From positions 558,001-622,000 of the forward strand of contig NZ_CP038273.1 in the NCBI RefSeq assembly GCF_004571175.1: a DNA stretch of 64,000 nucleotides, written 5' to 3'. Each line of letters opens with the position of its first letter. Position 1 is the first letter of the stretch. A program made the translations under genes and the position numbers. Below are positions 44,315 to 53,849 of the stretch, in pieces. Under the pieces are notes generated by a model, which made no database searches, had not been told where the DNA came from, and worked only from the letters and a program-made list of their open reading frames with translations. The DNA comes from Legionella israelensis (lineage in GTDB: Bacteria; Pseudomonadota; Gammaproteobacteria; Legionellales; Legionellaceae).

Positions 44315-46285
44315 ATGTTTAACAGGATTTTAATTGCCAATCGTGGAGAAATCGCTTGCCGTATTATCAAGACTTTGAAAAATATGGGTATTTATTCCAT
44401 TGCCATTTACTCTACAGCTGATAAAGACAGCGAACATGTCAGGCAGGCTGATAGCGCTTATTGCGTTGGAGAAGCATCGGCTACTTCCAGTTACCTGAAC
44501 ATCGAGGCCATTATTAAAGCGGCTGTTAACTCAAAAGCGGATGCGATTCATCCAGGTTATGGTTTTTTATCTGAAAATCCTAAATTCGCTTCAGCCTGTG
44601 TCGAAGCAAATATCGTATTTATTGGGCCTTCCATAAAAGCCATGGAAGCTATGGCATCCAAACAACTTGCAAAACAGTTGCTGGAAAAAACATCCGTTCC
44701 GCTGACCCCCGGCTACCATGGCAGCGATCAGTCCGATGAACGTCTGCTTCAGGCAGCTAAAAACATTGGTTTCCCGGTATTGTTAAAGGCAGCCAGCGGT
44801 GGAGGAGGCAAGGGCATGCGAACGGTACTGAATGAAGAAGATTTTTCTTCCTCTCTCGCCGCTGCCCGCAGAGAAGCCAAAGCCAGTTTCGCTGATGATA
44901 CCATTATTATTGAAAAATTTATTGTGAGCCCTCGGCATATAGAAATACAAATCATGGCAGATAACCACAGCAAGGTTGTTCACTTGTTTGAACGAGACTG
45001 TTCCATTCAAAGACGCCATCAAAAAATCATTGAAGAAGCTCCTGCACCCCATCTATCCGACATCTTACGAGAAAATCTGGCCAAAGCCGCCTGTGAGGTC
45101 GCCCGGACCATTGATTATCGCGGAGCTGGAACCGTTGAATTTCTGCTCAATCAGGATGAACAATTTTACTTCATGGAAATGAACACCCGGTTACAGGTTG
45201 AGCATCCTGTCACTGAGATGATCACAGGCATTGATCTTGTTGACTGGCAAATACGCATAGCCGCTAATGAGCCGATTCCTTGTGAGCAAGAGGATATTCA
45301 AAGGAATGGCCATGCCATTGAATGCCGGATTTATGCAGAAGACCCATGGCAGAATTTTATTCCCTCAACGGGTCAAATCCGTTTTCTCAAAGAACCGCAA
45401 GGCACAGGCATACGCCTTGATAGTGGTATAAAACAGGGTTCAGATATTTCCATGTATTATGATCCAATGATAGCGAAGCTCATTGCCTGGGGCAGTCATC
45501 GCGATGAAGCATTAAAACGTTTACAACGAGCTCTTGATCATTATCATATAGGCGGCGTTAAAAGCAATATACCTTTCTTAAAGGGCGTTTGTAAAAACAA
45601 ATCATTTATCAAAGGCAAATTAAGCACGAATTTCTTATCAAAGGAAAAAATTGATCTGCCTCACATTGATGAAGAAAAAGCACTTAAATTAGCAGCAGCA
45701 TACGACTACTTTAAAACGTTTCAGAATTTCGATGATCCTTTATACCGCGACAGCTTTGGCTGGCACATGAATCTATCCAATCCATGGTACTGGAAATATA
45801 CCATTGGTCAAAAATATATTGAATTAAAAATAACACCTCTTCATTCACAACGCTTTAACTTAACTTTAAACGATCAATCTTTTATTTATGACATTCAATA
45901 TGAAAAGAATCAATTAACACTCGATGACGGTCAACAAAAACTAAGTGCTGACATTGAAGATTTGGAGACTATTCTGCACATCTACGATGAGATGGGTCAG
46001 ATCATGGTAGAACAGTATAACTGGAAATCCCTTGATGCTCATGCAAGTCAACAAAAAGGGCAGCTTACTTCACCTATGCCAGCGACTGTTGTTGCTATCT
46101 TAAAAAACATTGGAGAAGCCGTTAAGGCAGGTGAGCGTCTTATTGTACTTGAGGCCATGAAAATGGAACATACCATTCATGCCCCTTCCGATGGCATATT
46201 AACAAAATTGTTTTATAATGTAGGCTCACAAGTCAAAGAAGGCGCAGAATTGCTCACCCTTGAAGAGATAGCGCCGCAGGAATAA
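44315..46285 (+). CDS. liuD: Methylcrotonyl-CoA carboxylase, biotin carboxylase/carrier (alpha) subunit
   Basis: The product is 656 aa. The biotin carboxylase domain (residues 1-450) carries the ATP-grasp loop [12 protein letters not shown] (~157), the [14 protein letters not shown] site (~287) and RIYAEDP. A linker domain leads to a C-terminal biotin carrier with biotinylated Lys ~615 in EAMKMEH. A Pro/Ala hinge is short (TSPMPATVV). It carboxylates its own biotin with ATP and bicarbonate for the beta subunit. Confidence 0.95.
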   Translation: MFNRILIANRGEIACRIIKTLKNMGIYSIAIYSTADKDSEHVRQADSAYCVGEASATSSYLNIEAIIKAAVNSKADAIHPGYGFLSENPKFASACVEANIVFIGPSIKAMEAMASKQLAKQLLEKTSVPLTPGYHGSDQSDERLLQAAKNIGFPVLLKAASGGGGKGMRTVLNEEDFSSSLAAARREAKASFADDTIIIEKFIVSPRHIEIQIMADNHSKVVHLFERDCSIQRRHQKIIEEAPAPHLSDILRENLAKAACEVARTIDYRGAGTVEFLLNQDEQFYFMEMNTRLQVEHPVTEMITGIDLVDWQIRIAANEPIPCEQEDIQRNGHAIECRIYAEDPWQNFIPSTGQIRFLKEPQGTGIRLDSGIKQGSDISMYYDPMIAKLIAWGSHRDEALKRLQRALDHYHIGGVKSNIPFLKGVCKNKSFIKGKLSTNFLSKEKIDLPHIDEEKALKLAAAYDYFKTFQNFDDPLYRDSFGWHMNLSNPWYWKYTIGQKYIELKITPLHSQRFNLTLNDQSFIYDIQYEKNQLTLDDGQQKLSADIEDLETILHIYDEMGQIMVEQYNWKSLDAHASQQKGQLTSPMPATVVAILKNIGEAVKAGERLIVLEAMKMEHTIHAPSDGILTKLFYNVGSQVKEGAELLTLEEIAPQE

Positions 46286-46297
46286 CGCAGGGTTACA

Positions 46298-47203
46298 ATG
46301 GACTATCCACAGCATGTAACGATTACAGAAGTAGGCCCGAGAGATGGCTTACAAAATGAATCTTCCTTTGTTCCCACTGAAAAAAAAGTGGCTTTCATTA
46401 ATTTGCTGAGTGAATCGGGTTTAAAACATATTGAAGTCACAAGTTTCGTATCTCCAAGAGCTATTCCTCAACTGGCTGATGGTGAAGAAGTATTCCGAGC
46501 AATCAAAAAAGAGGAAGACGTGCGCTACTCGGCCTTAGTGCCGAATGAGCGTGGCATGTATAGTGCCTTAAATGCGGGAGTTAAAGAAATTGCTGTGTTT
46601 ACCGCCGCCAGTGAAGAATTTAATCAACGTAACATCAACTGTTCCATTGAAGAAAGCATCAAGCGTTTTTTGCCCGTCATCAAAATAGCTAAAGAACACC
46701 GGATGAAAGTCAGAGCTTATGTTTCCTGTGTCCTTGGCTGTCCCTATGAAGGAGCCATATCTCCTTCACAAGTCAGCCAAGTGGTGGATCGTTTATTGGC
46801 GCTGGAAGTTGATGAGATATCTCTCGGAGATACCATCGGTGTAGGCACAGCCAAGCAGACCAAACTGCTGCTTGATGCTATTTTGAAACAATTGCCTTGC
46901 GAGAGTCTGATCATGCATTTCCATGATACTTACGGGCAGGCTATAGCAAATATATATGCTTCACTTGAATATCAAATCAGTCGCTTTGACAGCTCTGTAG
47001 CCGGCCTTGGAGGCTGCCCTTATGCCAGAGGTGCCAGCGGCAATGTGGCCACAGAAGACGTTCTTTATTTAATGCACGGACTGGGCATTGAAACGGGCGT
47101 GGACATTTTTAAAATTGTCGCAGCCGGTGAAATGATGTGTCAGATTCTTGGTCGAAAAAATCAATCCAAAGTCGCCAATGCTTTACTGGCCAATCCCTGC
47201 TAA
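46298..47203 (+). CDS. liuE: Hydroxymethylglutaryl-CoA lyase
   Basis: The product is 301 aa. It cleaves HMG-CoA to acetyl-CoA and acetoacetate. The HMGL-like TIM barrel begins EVGPRDGLQNE (~10-20, metal-binding Asp and Arg). The metal ligands HFHDTYG are at ~207-213, and the catalytic Cys loop GLGGCPYARGASGNVATED is at ~235-253. It follows the alpha subunit by 12 bp. Confidence 0.95.
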   Translation: MDYPQHVTITEVGPRDGLQNESSFVPTEKKVAFINLLSESGLKHIEVTSFVSPRAIPQLADGEEVFRAIKKEEDVRYSALVPNERGMYSALNAGVKEIAVFTAASEEFNQRNINCSIEESIKRFLPVIKIAKEHRMKVRAYVSCVLGCPYEGAISPSQVSQVVDRLLALEVDEISLGDTIGVGTAKQTKLLLDAILKQLPCESLIMHFHDTYGQAIANIYASLEYQISRFDSSVAGLGGCPYARGASGNVATEDVLYLMHGLGIETGVDIFKIVAAGEMMCQILGRKNQSKVANALLANPC

Positions 47204-47220
47204 TGAAAGGAGGCATGACA

Positions 47221-49161
47221 GTGTCAAATATCGTTTGGAAACCCAATCATCCTGAATTAACCCAAATGTGGCAATTCATGCGTTTTATTGAACAAAAATA
47301 TGACTTAATTTTTGAAAACTATCATCAGTTACATGAATGGTCCATACATCATCCGGAGCGCTTCTGGCAAAATTTATATGAATTTTTTTCCTTTTCTTTT
47401 GACACGTCCCCTCATGAAATCCTTCATCCTTTTGATGAAATGATCAATGCCCGTTGGTTCACCGGGGCCCGCTTCAATTTTGCTGAAAAACTATTATCAA
47501 GAAATGATGATTACCCGGCACTCATCTCCATTGACGAAAACAACCACCGTCAAGTTTTTTCCTACCGGCAACTGCGCAAGGAAGTGGCTGAATGTGCAGC
47601 AGGACTTAAAAGCCGAGGTATTAAAGAAGGCGATCGCGTGGTGGCTGTTTTGCCTAATATTGCCGCTACAGTCATAGCCATGCTTGCAACAGCCTCGCTC
47701 GGCGCCATCTGGTCTTCATGTTCACCTGATTTTGGAGCCCAGGCCATCATTGATCGTCTGGGGCAGATTGAACCTAAGTTACTCTTTATCTGCGATGGCC
47801 ATCAATACCAGGGAAAAATTCACTCGGCCACAGAAAAAATCAAACAAATAGCTGAAGCCATACCCAGTCTAAAAGACATTGTTCTTATCCCATTCGTAGG
47901 AGAAAAAATCTTAGGCAAGCTTTCATCCTCCATCGTCGAATGGAAAGATTTTAAAAAGACATCCAGCTCACTTAAGTTCACTTCCCTGCCCTTCAACCAT
48001 CCTTTGTATATTCTTTACTCCTCAGGAACCACAGGAAAACCCAAATGCATCATTCATGGCGCAGGAGGGACACTCCTTCAACATATGAAAGAGTTGGGTC
48101 TGCATACGGATATAAAAGAAGGAGATAATCTTTGCTTCTATACCACCTGTGGATGGATGATGTGGAACTGGATGGTTTCTGTATTGTCGTTAGGAGCAAC
48201 GCTTACCTTGTATGAAGGCTCTCCAACGTTTCCTGACGCAGGACGAATGTTTCAATTGATTGAAGATGAACAAATCACCGTTTTTGGAACCAGTGCAAAA
48301 TTCATTTCCGCCATTGAAAAAACGGGAATAAAACCCAAAGACAAATACCGACTTGATGGTTTACGCTGTATTTTATCCACCGGCTCGCCGCTTTTACCCA
48401 AAAATTATGATTATGTTTACCAGCAGCTCAAACCAGAGGTACAGCTTTGTTCTATTTCTGGAGGAACGGATATTATTTCCTGTTTCGCTTTAGGCAATCC
48501 TATCTTACCTGTATATCGCGGTGAACTTCAATGTGCAGGATTAGGAATGGCAGTTGAGGTTTTTGATGAGCAAGGCCGTTCCGTACGACAAACGCATGGA
48601 GAGCTGGTTTGCACCAAACCTTTCCCCTCGATGCCAATGGGTTTCTGGAATGATCCTGATCAATCCAGGTATAAAAAGGCTTATTTTGCTCGCTTCCCTA
48701 ACGTCTGGGCTCATGGTGATTTTGCAGAAATTACAAAGCATCATGGCCTCATTATTCATGGCCGCTCTGACTCGGTCCTCAACCCTGGAGGCGTTCGTAT
48801 AGGAACAGCGGAAATCTATCGCCAGATTGAAAAAATTCCGCAAGTGTTAGACAGTGTGGTTGTAGGCCAGAATTGGGAAGATGATGTCCGCGTTGTCCTT
48901 TTTGTAAAATTAAAAGAAGGGATTGAATTAAGCGATGAATTAATCACTACCATCCGTCAAACCATTCGCACACATGCCTCTCCAAGGCATGTGCCGGCAA
49001 AAATTCTTCAGGTAAAAGATATCCCCCGTACCATCAGTGGTAAAACCGTAGAAGTTGCCGTAAGAAAAATCATTCACGGGGAATCGATTGAAAATGTGGA
49101 ATCATTAGCTAATCCCGAAGCCTTGGAATATTTTAAAAATCGTGATGAACTAAGGACTTAA
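47221..49161 (+). CDS. aacS: Acetoacetyl-CoA synthetase
   Basis: The product is 646 aa from the GTG at 47221, placed 7 nt after AAAGGAGG (47206-47213); an ATG at 47215 is too close to that site and the longest frame (47137) overlaps the lyase by 67 bp. It is an adenylate-forming enzyme activating the acetoacetate released by HMG-CoA lyase. P-loop YSSGTTGKPKC (~272), CGWMMWNWMVS (~310) and the C-terminal GKTVEVAV with the adenylation Lys (~602) are present. It ends the operon; a MITE begins 4 bp after the stop. Confidence 0.93.
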   Translation: MSNIVWKPNHPELTQMWQFMRFIEQKYDLIFENYHQLHEWSIHHPERFWQNLYEFFSFSFDTSPHEILHPFDEMINARWFTGARFNFAEKLLSRNDDYPALISIDENNHRQVFSYRQLRKEVAECAAGLKSRGIKEGDRVVAVLPNIAATVIAMLATASLGAIWSSCSPDFGAQAIIDRLGQIEPKLLFICDGHQYQGKIHSATEKIKQIAEAIPSLKDIVLIPFVGEKILGKLSSSIVEWKDFKKTSSSLKFTSLPFNHPLYILYSSGTTGKPKCIIHGAGGTLLQHMKELGLHTDIKEGDNLCFYTTCGWMMWNWMVSVLSLGATLTLYEGSPTFPDAGRMFQLIEDEQITVFGTSAKFISAIEKTGIKPKDKYRLDGLRCILSTGSPLLPKNYDYVYQQLKPEVQLCSISGGTDIISCFALGNPILPVYRGELQCAGLGMAVEVFDEQGRSVRQTHGELVCTKPFPSMPMGFWNDPDQSRYKKAYFARFPNVWAHGDFAEITKHHGLIIHGRSDSVLNPGGVRIGTAEIYRQIEKIPQVLDSVVVGQNWEDDVRVVLFVKLKEGIELSDELITTIRQTIRTHASPRHVPAKILQVKDIPRTISGKTVEVAVRKIIHGESIENVESLANPEALEYFKNRDELRT

Positions 49162-49708
49162 TAACGCATTTTACACAGCACCGTATTTTTAGAAGATGGA
49201 GTAACTCTGCTTTAGCCATTTTTTAGGGATTGAATCCCCACTACTTGATAGCGGGGGTCCATACGGAGCTTCGCATGGATCAACTATGTCTTAACCGTTT
49301 TTTAAATTTAATTAATCTATCATCATGCACAAAATAATCCCGAATTAAAATCTCTTATTCTGGCATTTGCAATAACAATGATTTTTCGCATTAAAGCAGT
49401 TAAAGCTACCATCTTTTTCTTTCCGGAAGAAATTAACTGATTGTAGAAAGATTTTAAGCTAGAATTTGAATTTCTTGCAGCCATGGCAGCTAAGAATAAT
49501 ATGGGCTTAATTCCACATCTGCCATAACCAATACACCGATAACCGCTAAACTGCCCGCTATCATTTGCCTTTGGTGCAAGGCCAGCAAGCGAAGCAATTT
49601 TACGTCGCGTTAAGGAACCTAATTCTGGTAATAAGACAAGAAGCTCATTAGCAATGATATCCCCTATGCCGGGAATAGTTTTTAGAATAGCTTTTTTTTC
49701 TCTTAACA

Positions 49709-50859
49709 CTCATGTTACGCACTAAACCTTGCTGCTCCCTGAAATTTAATTAAAATTTCATCCCTGATTTTTAGGGAGGAAGATTTAATGGATATGCTTG
49801 ATATTTATAGTGACTATTTGATTTGCCAGAATAAATATGCAACAGCTACAGGTTTATCGGAGATGTTGGATGGTGAATTTGCTCACGACAAGGTGACACG
49901 ATTTTTACGACTACAAGATTTTGGTTCCAAAGCGCTCTGGAATTATGTCAAGAAGTCAGTCAGGGAGAGTGAAGCATCAGACGGTGTTCTTTTATTGGAT
50001 GACTCGATTGAGGAGAAGCCTTACACGGATGAGAATGAAATTAATTGTTGGCATTATTCCCATGCTAAAGGTGATGTGGTCAAAGGGATTAATATCCTGA
50101 CCTGCATGGTTCGGTATGGTGACTTCAGTGTTCCTGTTGGTTATGAAGTTATCAAAAAAGACGTTGCTTTTTGTGACATTGAAACAAGGCAAGCTCGCAG
50201 AAAGTCATCCACGACTAAAAATGAACTTTTTCGCAAGCTTATCGCACAAGCGGTTAGTAATCATGTGTTGTTTGACTTTGTACTTGCGGACAATTGGTTT
50301 GGCTCGAAGGCCAATATGGCTTACATCCATAATGACCTTCAAAAATCGTTTATTATTGGGATTAAATCTAATCGAACCTTAGCTTTATCCAAAAACGACG
50401 CCAACAACGGACGGTACACAAAAGTCAGAGAATTAGAGCTTGAAGAGGACATAGCCCACACAGTCTATCTCAAGGGATTAGACTTCCCAGTGAGGCTTTT
50501 GAAGAAAATTTTCAAAAACGAAAATGGTTCTACAGGGGTTCTCTATCTCGTTTCTAATGACATGACCAGCAGTGCCGAACGTCTTTATGAAGTGTACCAG
50601 AAACGGTGGCGGATTGAAGAGTATCACAAGTCAATTAAACAAAATGCAAGCCTGAACAAGTCTCCAACCCGTACGGTTAAAACACAATCCAACCATATCT
50701 TTGCCGCAATCATTGCATACTGCAAACTGGAAATGATGAAAATAAAGACAAAATTGAATCACTTTGCCATCAAGTACAAATTAATACTCAGGGCTAACCA
50801 AATTGCTATGCAGGAGTTAAAAAATATGGCTCGTTAAAGTCGATTGTGCGTAACATGAG
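49709..50859 (+). mobile_element. IS4-superfamily insertion sequence, copy 2
   Basis: Same 14-bp ends and length as copy 1. It sits inside the IS110 transposase gene. Flanking TTAACAC appears on both sides (7 bp if one terminal base is assigned to the target). The near identity to copy 1, with three silent changes seen in the transposase, shows recent activity. Confidence 0.95.
49788..50837 (+). CDS. IS4-superfamily DDE transposase, copy 2
   Basis: The 349-aa protein is identical to the one encoded at 2667. The three nucleotide differences are AAA/AAG, CGC/CGT and AAT/AAC within 45 bp near the 3' end, all silent. The DDE and Y-x2-R-x3-E-x6-K motifs are intact, so it may be active. Confidence 0.93.
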   Translation: MDMLDIYSDYLICQNKYATATGLSEMLDGEFAHDKVTRFLRLQDFGSKALWNYVKKSVRESEASDGVLLLDDSIEEKPYTDENEINCWHYSHAKGDVVKGINILTCMVRYGDFSVPVGYEVIKKDVAFCDIETRQARRKSSTTKNELFRKLIAQAVSNHVLFDFVLADNWFGSKANMAYIHNDLQKSFIIGIKSNRTLALSKNDANNGRYTKVRELELEEDIAHTVYLKGLDFPVRLLKKIFKNENGSTGVLYLVSNDMTSSAERLYEVYQKRWRIEEYHKSIKQNASLNKSPTRTVKTQSNHIFAAIIAYCKLEMMKIKTKLNHFAIKYKLILRANQIAMQELKNMAR

Positions 50860-51430
50860 TTAACACAGAGTCAGCCTCTATCAAGGTATTTATTTCATCT
50901 GTAATGGTCTTGATTTGATTATTAAGCACCTCGAGCATTGCATTACAGCTCGCTTTGATGATGTCCGCGCGAGGAGCTTTTAATCTATTCTTTTCTGCAA
51001 CAAGCATTTGTTTTAAATCATTACGACGCTGCACCAACTCAAATAAGGCAAGGGCTTTTGTTGATTGAGGAGTAAATAGTTCTAGTCGTTGTGCTCGCTC
51101 ATACCCATATAAAGCCAATGAGAGGGCATCCAGTTTATCCGTCTTTGCCTCATTGCCATAAGATTGAATAAATCGTTTGACCTTACGTGTATTAGCTCGA
51201 TGTACTGCAAACCCTGACTCACACAAAGTGAGCAATAATTGCATCTCATAACCGCCTGTCGTTTCTAATACAGTTAAAGCATATTTTAATTTACTCTTGA
51301 AATCGTTTATAAACGCTTTAATACCTGTCGGATTATTTTCATATTCGTATATCTTTTTTGAGCCATACATCGCTACAACAAAAGAAATTTTTCCAATATC
51401 GATACCAATATAATTACTGTATAATGACAT

Positions 51431-51649
51431 GCGCGCCTCGAAATTTTATTGTTTAGGATTGTAAGCGGACGTTCTTTAATCAGAGTCCTTTCAACTATTC
51501 AAACGTTTCGAGAGCAGGGCTAGAGTACCTTGATCCAGACGGTTGTTAAAACCTATTCCGCGACGGTCGCTCACGCCCGTGCCCTTTATTTTTACAATAA
51601 GGGGCTACTCTCTTAATGGCCATTATATAATTTTTTGTAACTTACAATT
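51431..51649 (-). ncRNA. Candidate IS110 left-end non-coding region (bridge-RNA position)
   Basis: The ~220 bp between the element border and the recombinase ATG are non-coding and contain a strong hairpin (CCCCTTATT/AATAAAGGG) followed by a GC-rich internal segment. In IS110 elements of this layout the bridge RNA that pairs with target and donor is transcribed from here. The assignment is by position and structure only. Confidence 0.45.
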
Positions 51650-51874
51650 ACCGCGGTCGATGCCGCGGTAATTCGTGCCATTCTATTTTCTCAAGTCATC
51701 GATTTAAAGCGACTTTGATAAATATAACGGTGCGCTTCCAAGGTCTTTAATCTATTGCTTTCCTTTACTTGAAAATGGCTAAAGTCCAGAGTAAATGAGC
51801 ATTTGAAATTCCAAAATGCGTCCAAAGAGGCAAAAAAGACGAAGCTGCGTAACATGAGTAAATAAAATAAGAAG

Positions 51875-51904
51875 TTGAATTATCATCCATCACTAAGGTA
51901 TAAT
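51875..51904 (+). promoter_or_regulatory. metNIQ promoter
   Basis: TTGAAT (51875-51880), an 18-bp spacer and a consensus TATAAT (51899-51904) predict transcription starting at about 51911, exactly where the riboswitch begins. Confidence 0.75.
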
Positions 51905-51910
51905 TATTTC

Positions 51911-51986
51911 TTGCGCCGATTTGAACACTCAGCTTGCGGGCGCTCAAAAGAAACGCTTCTTTTGTAAACTCGGCTAAAGCGGGCAG
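51911..51986 (+). promoter_or_regulatory. SAM-II-like riboswitch
   Basis: Conserved SAM-II blocks occur in order: stem strand GCGCC (51913-51917), GATTTGA (51918-51924), GCTTGC (51932-51937), closing strand GGCGC (51939-51943), TAAA (51965-51968) and GGCTAAAGCGGG (51972-51983). CTTGC can pair with GCGGG as the pseudoknot. An extra perfect 8-bp hairpin CAAAAGAA/TTCTTTTG (51945-51964) is inserted in the linker. CCCGC at 52002-52006 could pair alternatively with GCGGG. It should repress metNIQ when SAM is high. Confidence 0.75.
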
Positions 51987-52035
51987 TAATAATCCCTCTT
52001 TCCCGCCTCCGCATGCTGTATCTCAGGAATATTGA

Positions 52036-53061
52036 ATGATTGAACTGCATGAACTTTCCAAATCCTTTGCTGGTCATCCGGCACTGAAAAATATAAATCT
52101 ATTTATTCAGGAAGGAGAAATTTTTGGCATTATAGGGAAATCCGGTGCTGGTAAATCCACTGTACTTCGCTCCATAAATCTCCTTGAACATCCTGATAAA
52201 GGAGAAGTGGTCATCGATGGAGAAGATATTACCCGCCTAGGCGAGAGGAAGCTGCGCCAAGCCCGGCATAAGATGTCCATGATTTTCCAGCATTTTAATC
52301 TACTGCATTCCAAAACCGTGTATGACAATATTGCTTTGCCTATGCGTATCCAGGCAATGCCTGAAACAGACATCAAAACAAAAATCGATGAGCTTCTTCC
52401 TCTGGTTGAATTAAGTGATAAAGCAAATGCTTACCCTTCTCAACTTAGTGGAGGTCAAAAACAAAGAGTTGCCATTGCCCGAGCATTGAGTACTTCCCCC
52501 AAAATTCTGCTTTGTGATGAGGCAACTTCCGCCTTGGATCCCGAAACCACCAACGCCATATTGACTCTGCTAAAAAAAATCAATGAACTTTATGGCATTA
52601 CCATTGTTCTCATCACCCATGAAATGGAAGTGGTCAAGCGTATTTGCCATCGATTAGCCATCATGGAAAAAGGCAGCGTCATTGAATCCACCGCTCTGGC
52701 AAATGCTTTTACTGATAAAAACAGTGTGGCTCGAAGTCTACTCCTTTCGCATATCAGTCCTGAGCTTCCACCCGGTCTGGCCAGTAAAATAGTTCATTTT
52801 CCAACGGAAAAACCATTAATACGTCTTTATTTTCAGGGGGAAGAAGCCACTGTTCCTTTTATCAGTCAAACTAGCCGTGAACTCGACATCAATATTAATA
52901 TTCTACTGGCTAATATTGATCGTTTTGACACCATTACCTGTGGTGTCCTTGTGGTTGAACTTAACGCCAGTTCCCTGTTGCTTGATGCTTTCAAGAAAAA
53001 ATGTGAAGAGGCTGGGATTAGTGTGGAGATTTTAGGATATGTCACAGATGATGTTATTTGA
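52036..53061 (+). CDS. metN: Methionine ABC transporter ATP-binding protein MetN
   Basis: The product is 341 aa, full length. It powers uptake of methionine. Walker [10 protein letters not shown] (34-42), signature [16 protein letters not shown] (~138), Walker [13 protein letters not shown] (~157) and a switch His (LITHE). The C-terminal NIL/C2 domain (~265-341) binds methionine for feedback inhibition in E. coli MetN. metI starts 23 bp before its stop. Confidence 0.95.
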   Translation: MIELHELSKSFAGHPALKNINLFIQEGEIFGIIGKSGAGKSTVLRSINLLEHPDKGEVVIDGEDITRLGERKLRQARHKMSMIFQHFNLLHSKTVYDNIALPMRIQAMPETDIKTKIDELLPLVELSDKANAYPSQLSGGQKQRVAIARALSTSPKILLCDEATSALDPETTNAILTLLKKINELYGITIVLITHEMEVVKRICHRLAIMEKGSVIESTALANAFTDKNSVARSLLLSHISPELPPGLASKIVHFPTEKPLIRLYFQGEEATVPFISQTSRELDININILLANIDRFDTITCGVLVVELNASSLLLDAFKKKCEEAGISVEILGYVTDDVI

Positions 53062-53683
53062 ATTGTTGATTGCCACCGGAGAGACCCTTTATATGGTCTT
53101 TGCCAGCACTTTTTTCGCCGTTGCTCTGGGTTTACCCTTGGGCACCTGGCTTCACAGCTCAGCCCGTATCAAACCTAACCCGAATGTTTATCGGCTGTTA
53201 TCCGGTCTTATTAATGTGACCCGCTCTATTCCTTTTATTATTCTTTTGGTGGCTTTAATCCCTTTCACTCGTTTCATTGTTGGTACATCCATTGGCACCA
53301 ATGCCGCCATGGTGCCTTTAACCTTAGGTGCAACTCCTCTGTTTGCCCGTCTAGTGGACAATGTTTATCAAGGATTATCTGCCGGTTTAATTGAAACAGG
53401 GTATTCCATGGGAGCGAACAGCTGGCAAATGATCCGTTATATTTTATTGCCCGAAGCCTTGCCCGGATTAATTCAGGCCGCCACGGTAACAGCCATTACC
53501 CTGGTGAATTACTCAGCCATGGCGGGAACTGTTGGCGGAGGAGGTTTAGGTGATCTGGCGATTCGTTATGGTTACCAACGATTTGATGCCATGATCATGC
53601 TGACGACCGTTTTTATTCTCGTTATCATTGTACAGTTGATTCAAAAGGCGGGAGATCATTTGGCACGTCGTTTTACTCATTAA
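53039..53683 (+). CDS. metI: Methionine ABC transporter permease MetI
   Basis: The product is 214 aa with five membrane helices. The permease EAA loop is recognisable in [25 protein letters not shown] (~122-146), which contacts Met[17 protein letters not shown] is typical of MetI. It overlaps metN. The MITE that follows begins directly after its stop codon. Confidence 0.95.
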   Translation: MSQMMLFELLIATGETLYMVFASTFFAVALGLPLGTWLHSSARIKPNPNVYRLLSGLINVTRSIPFIILLVALIPFTRFIVGTSIGTNAAMVPLTLGATPLFARLVDNVYQGLSAGLIETGYSMGANSWQMIRYILLPEALPGLIQAATVTAITLVNYSAMAGTVGGGGLGDLAIRYGYQRFDAMIMLTTVFILVIIVQLIQKAGDHLARRFTH

Positions 53684-53825
53684 CTCATATTATGCGGTAC
53701 AGTATTTTTTAGAAAATTTGGATGCATTTTAGAATTTTAAAGTGCCGTTTACATGGAGTAAATGAGCATTTAAAATTCCAAAATGCACCAAAAGATGCAA
53801 AAAAGACGAAGCTGCGTAACGTGAG
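53684..53825. mobile_element. Family 1 MITE between metI and metQ
   Basis: The 142-bp element has ends CTCATATTATGCGGTAC and GCTGCGTAACGTGAG and imperfect flanks TCATTAA/ATATTAA (5 of 7), where the left flank includes the metI stop. Its long inner inverted repeat lies within the metNIQ transcript, so metQ expression must pass it. Confidence 0.8.
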
Positions 53826-53849
53826 ATATTAATATTTACGGAGATTTAA

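Larger units (their letters stand above)
49323..51430 (-). pseudogene. IS110-family DEDD transposase, interrupted
   Basis: The N-terminal part (51430 down to 50860) shows the RuvC-like DEDD site: YIGIDIGK, LETTGGYE, and KTDKLDALSLA. The C-terminal part (49708 to 49323) is the Tnp_20 domain with IPGIGDIIA and GLAPKANDSGQFSG holding the serine nucleophile region. Removing the IS4 copy and one copy of GTGTTAA joins EADSVL to REKKAIL in frame, giving ~316 aa, a normal length. The enzyme is inactive as it stands. Confidence 0.85.
49281..51649 (-). mobile_element. IS110-family element interrupted by IS4-superfamily copy 2
   Basis: Borders (uncertain by about 2 bp) are set by where the two family 3 halves break off. 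Without the inner IS it is about 1.2 kb. It has no inverted repeats at its ends and no clear target duplication, as usual for IS110. It holds a DEDD recombinase on the minus strand and a ~220-bp non-coding region upstream of it (51431-51649). Confidence 0.75.
49210..51786. repeat. Family 3 element split by the IS110-family element
   Basis: The left half CTTTAGCCATTTTTTAGGG with hairpin CCCCACTA/TAGCGGGG is at 49210-49280. The right half, starting at the hairpin ATTACCGCGG/CCGCGGTAAT and ending GGCTAAAGTC, is at 51648-51786. Joined, they match 3927-4138. Possible target flanks are GGAGTAA and AGAGTAA. Confidence 0.7.
49165..51858. mobile_element. Family 1 MITE split by three nested insertions
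   Basis: The left half of a family 1 MITE (CGCATTTTACACAGCACCG at 49165 on, to about 49204) and the right half (51788-51858, ending GCTGCGTAACATGAG) face each other across 2.6 kb. The outer flanks TTAATAA (49158-49164) and TAAATAA (51859-51865) match 6 of 7, as expected for its original target duplication. Between them lies a family 3 element, itself split by an IS110-family element, itself split by the IS4-superfamily element. Confidence 0.75.

Noticed and set aside
49193-49290. Stand-alone terminator after aacS
   Set aside because: The hairpin there is the left half of a family 3 element, recognised by its match to 3927-4010.
51765-51947. Minus-strand frame over the metN leader
   Set aside because: It runs across a MITE half, the promoter and the riboswitch.
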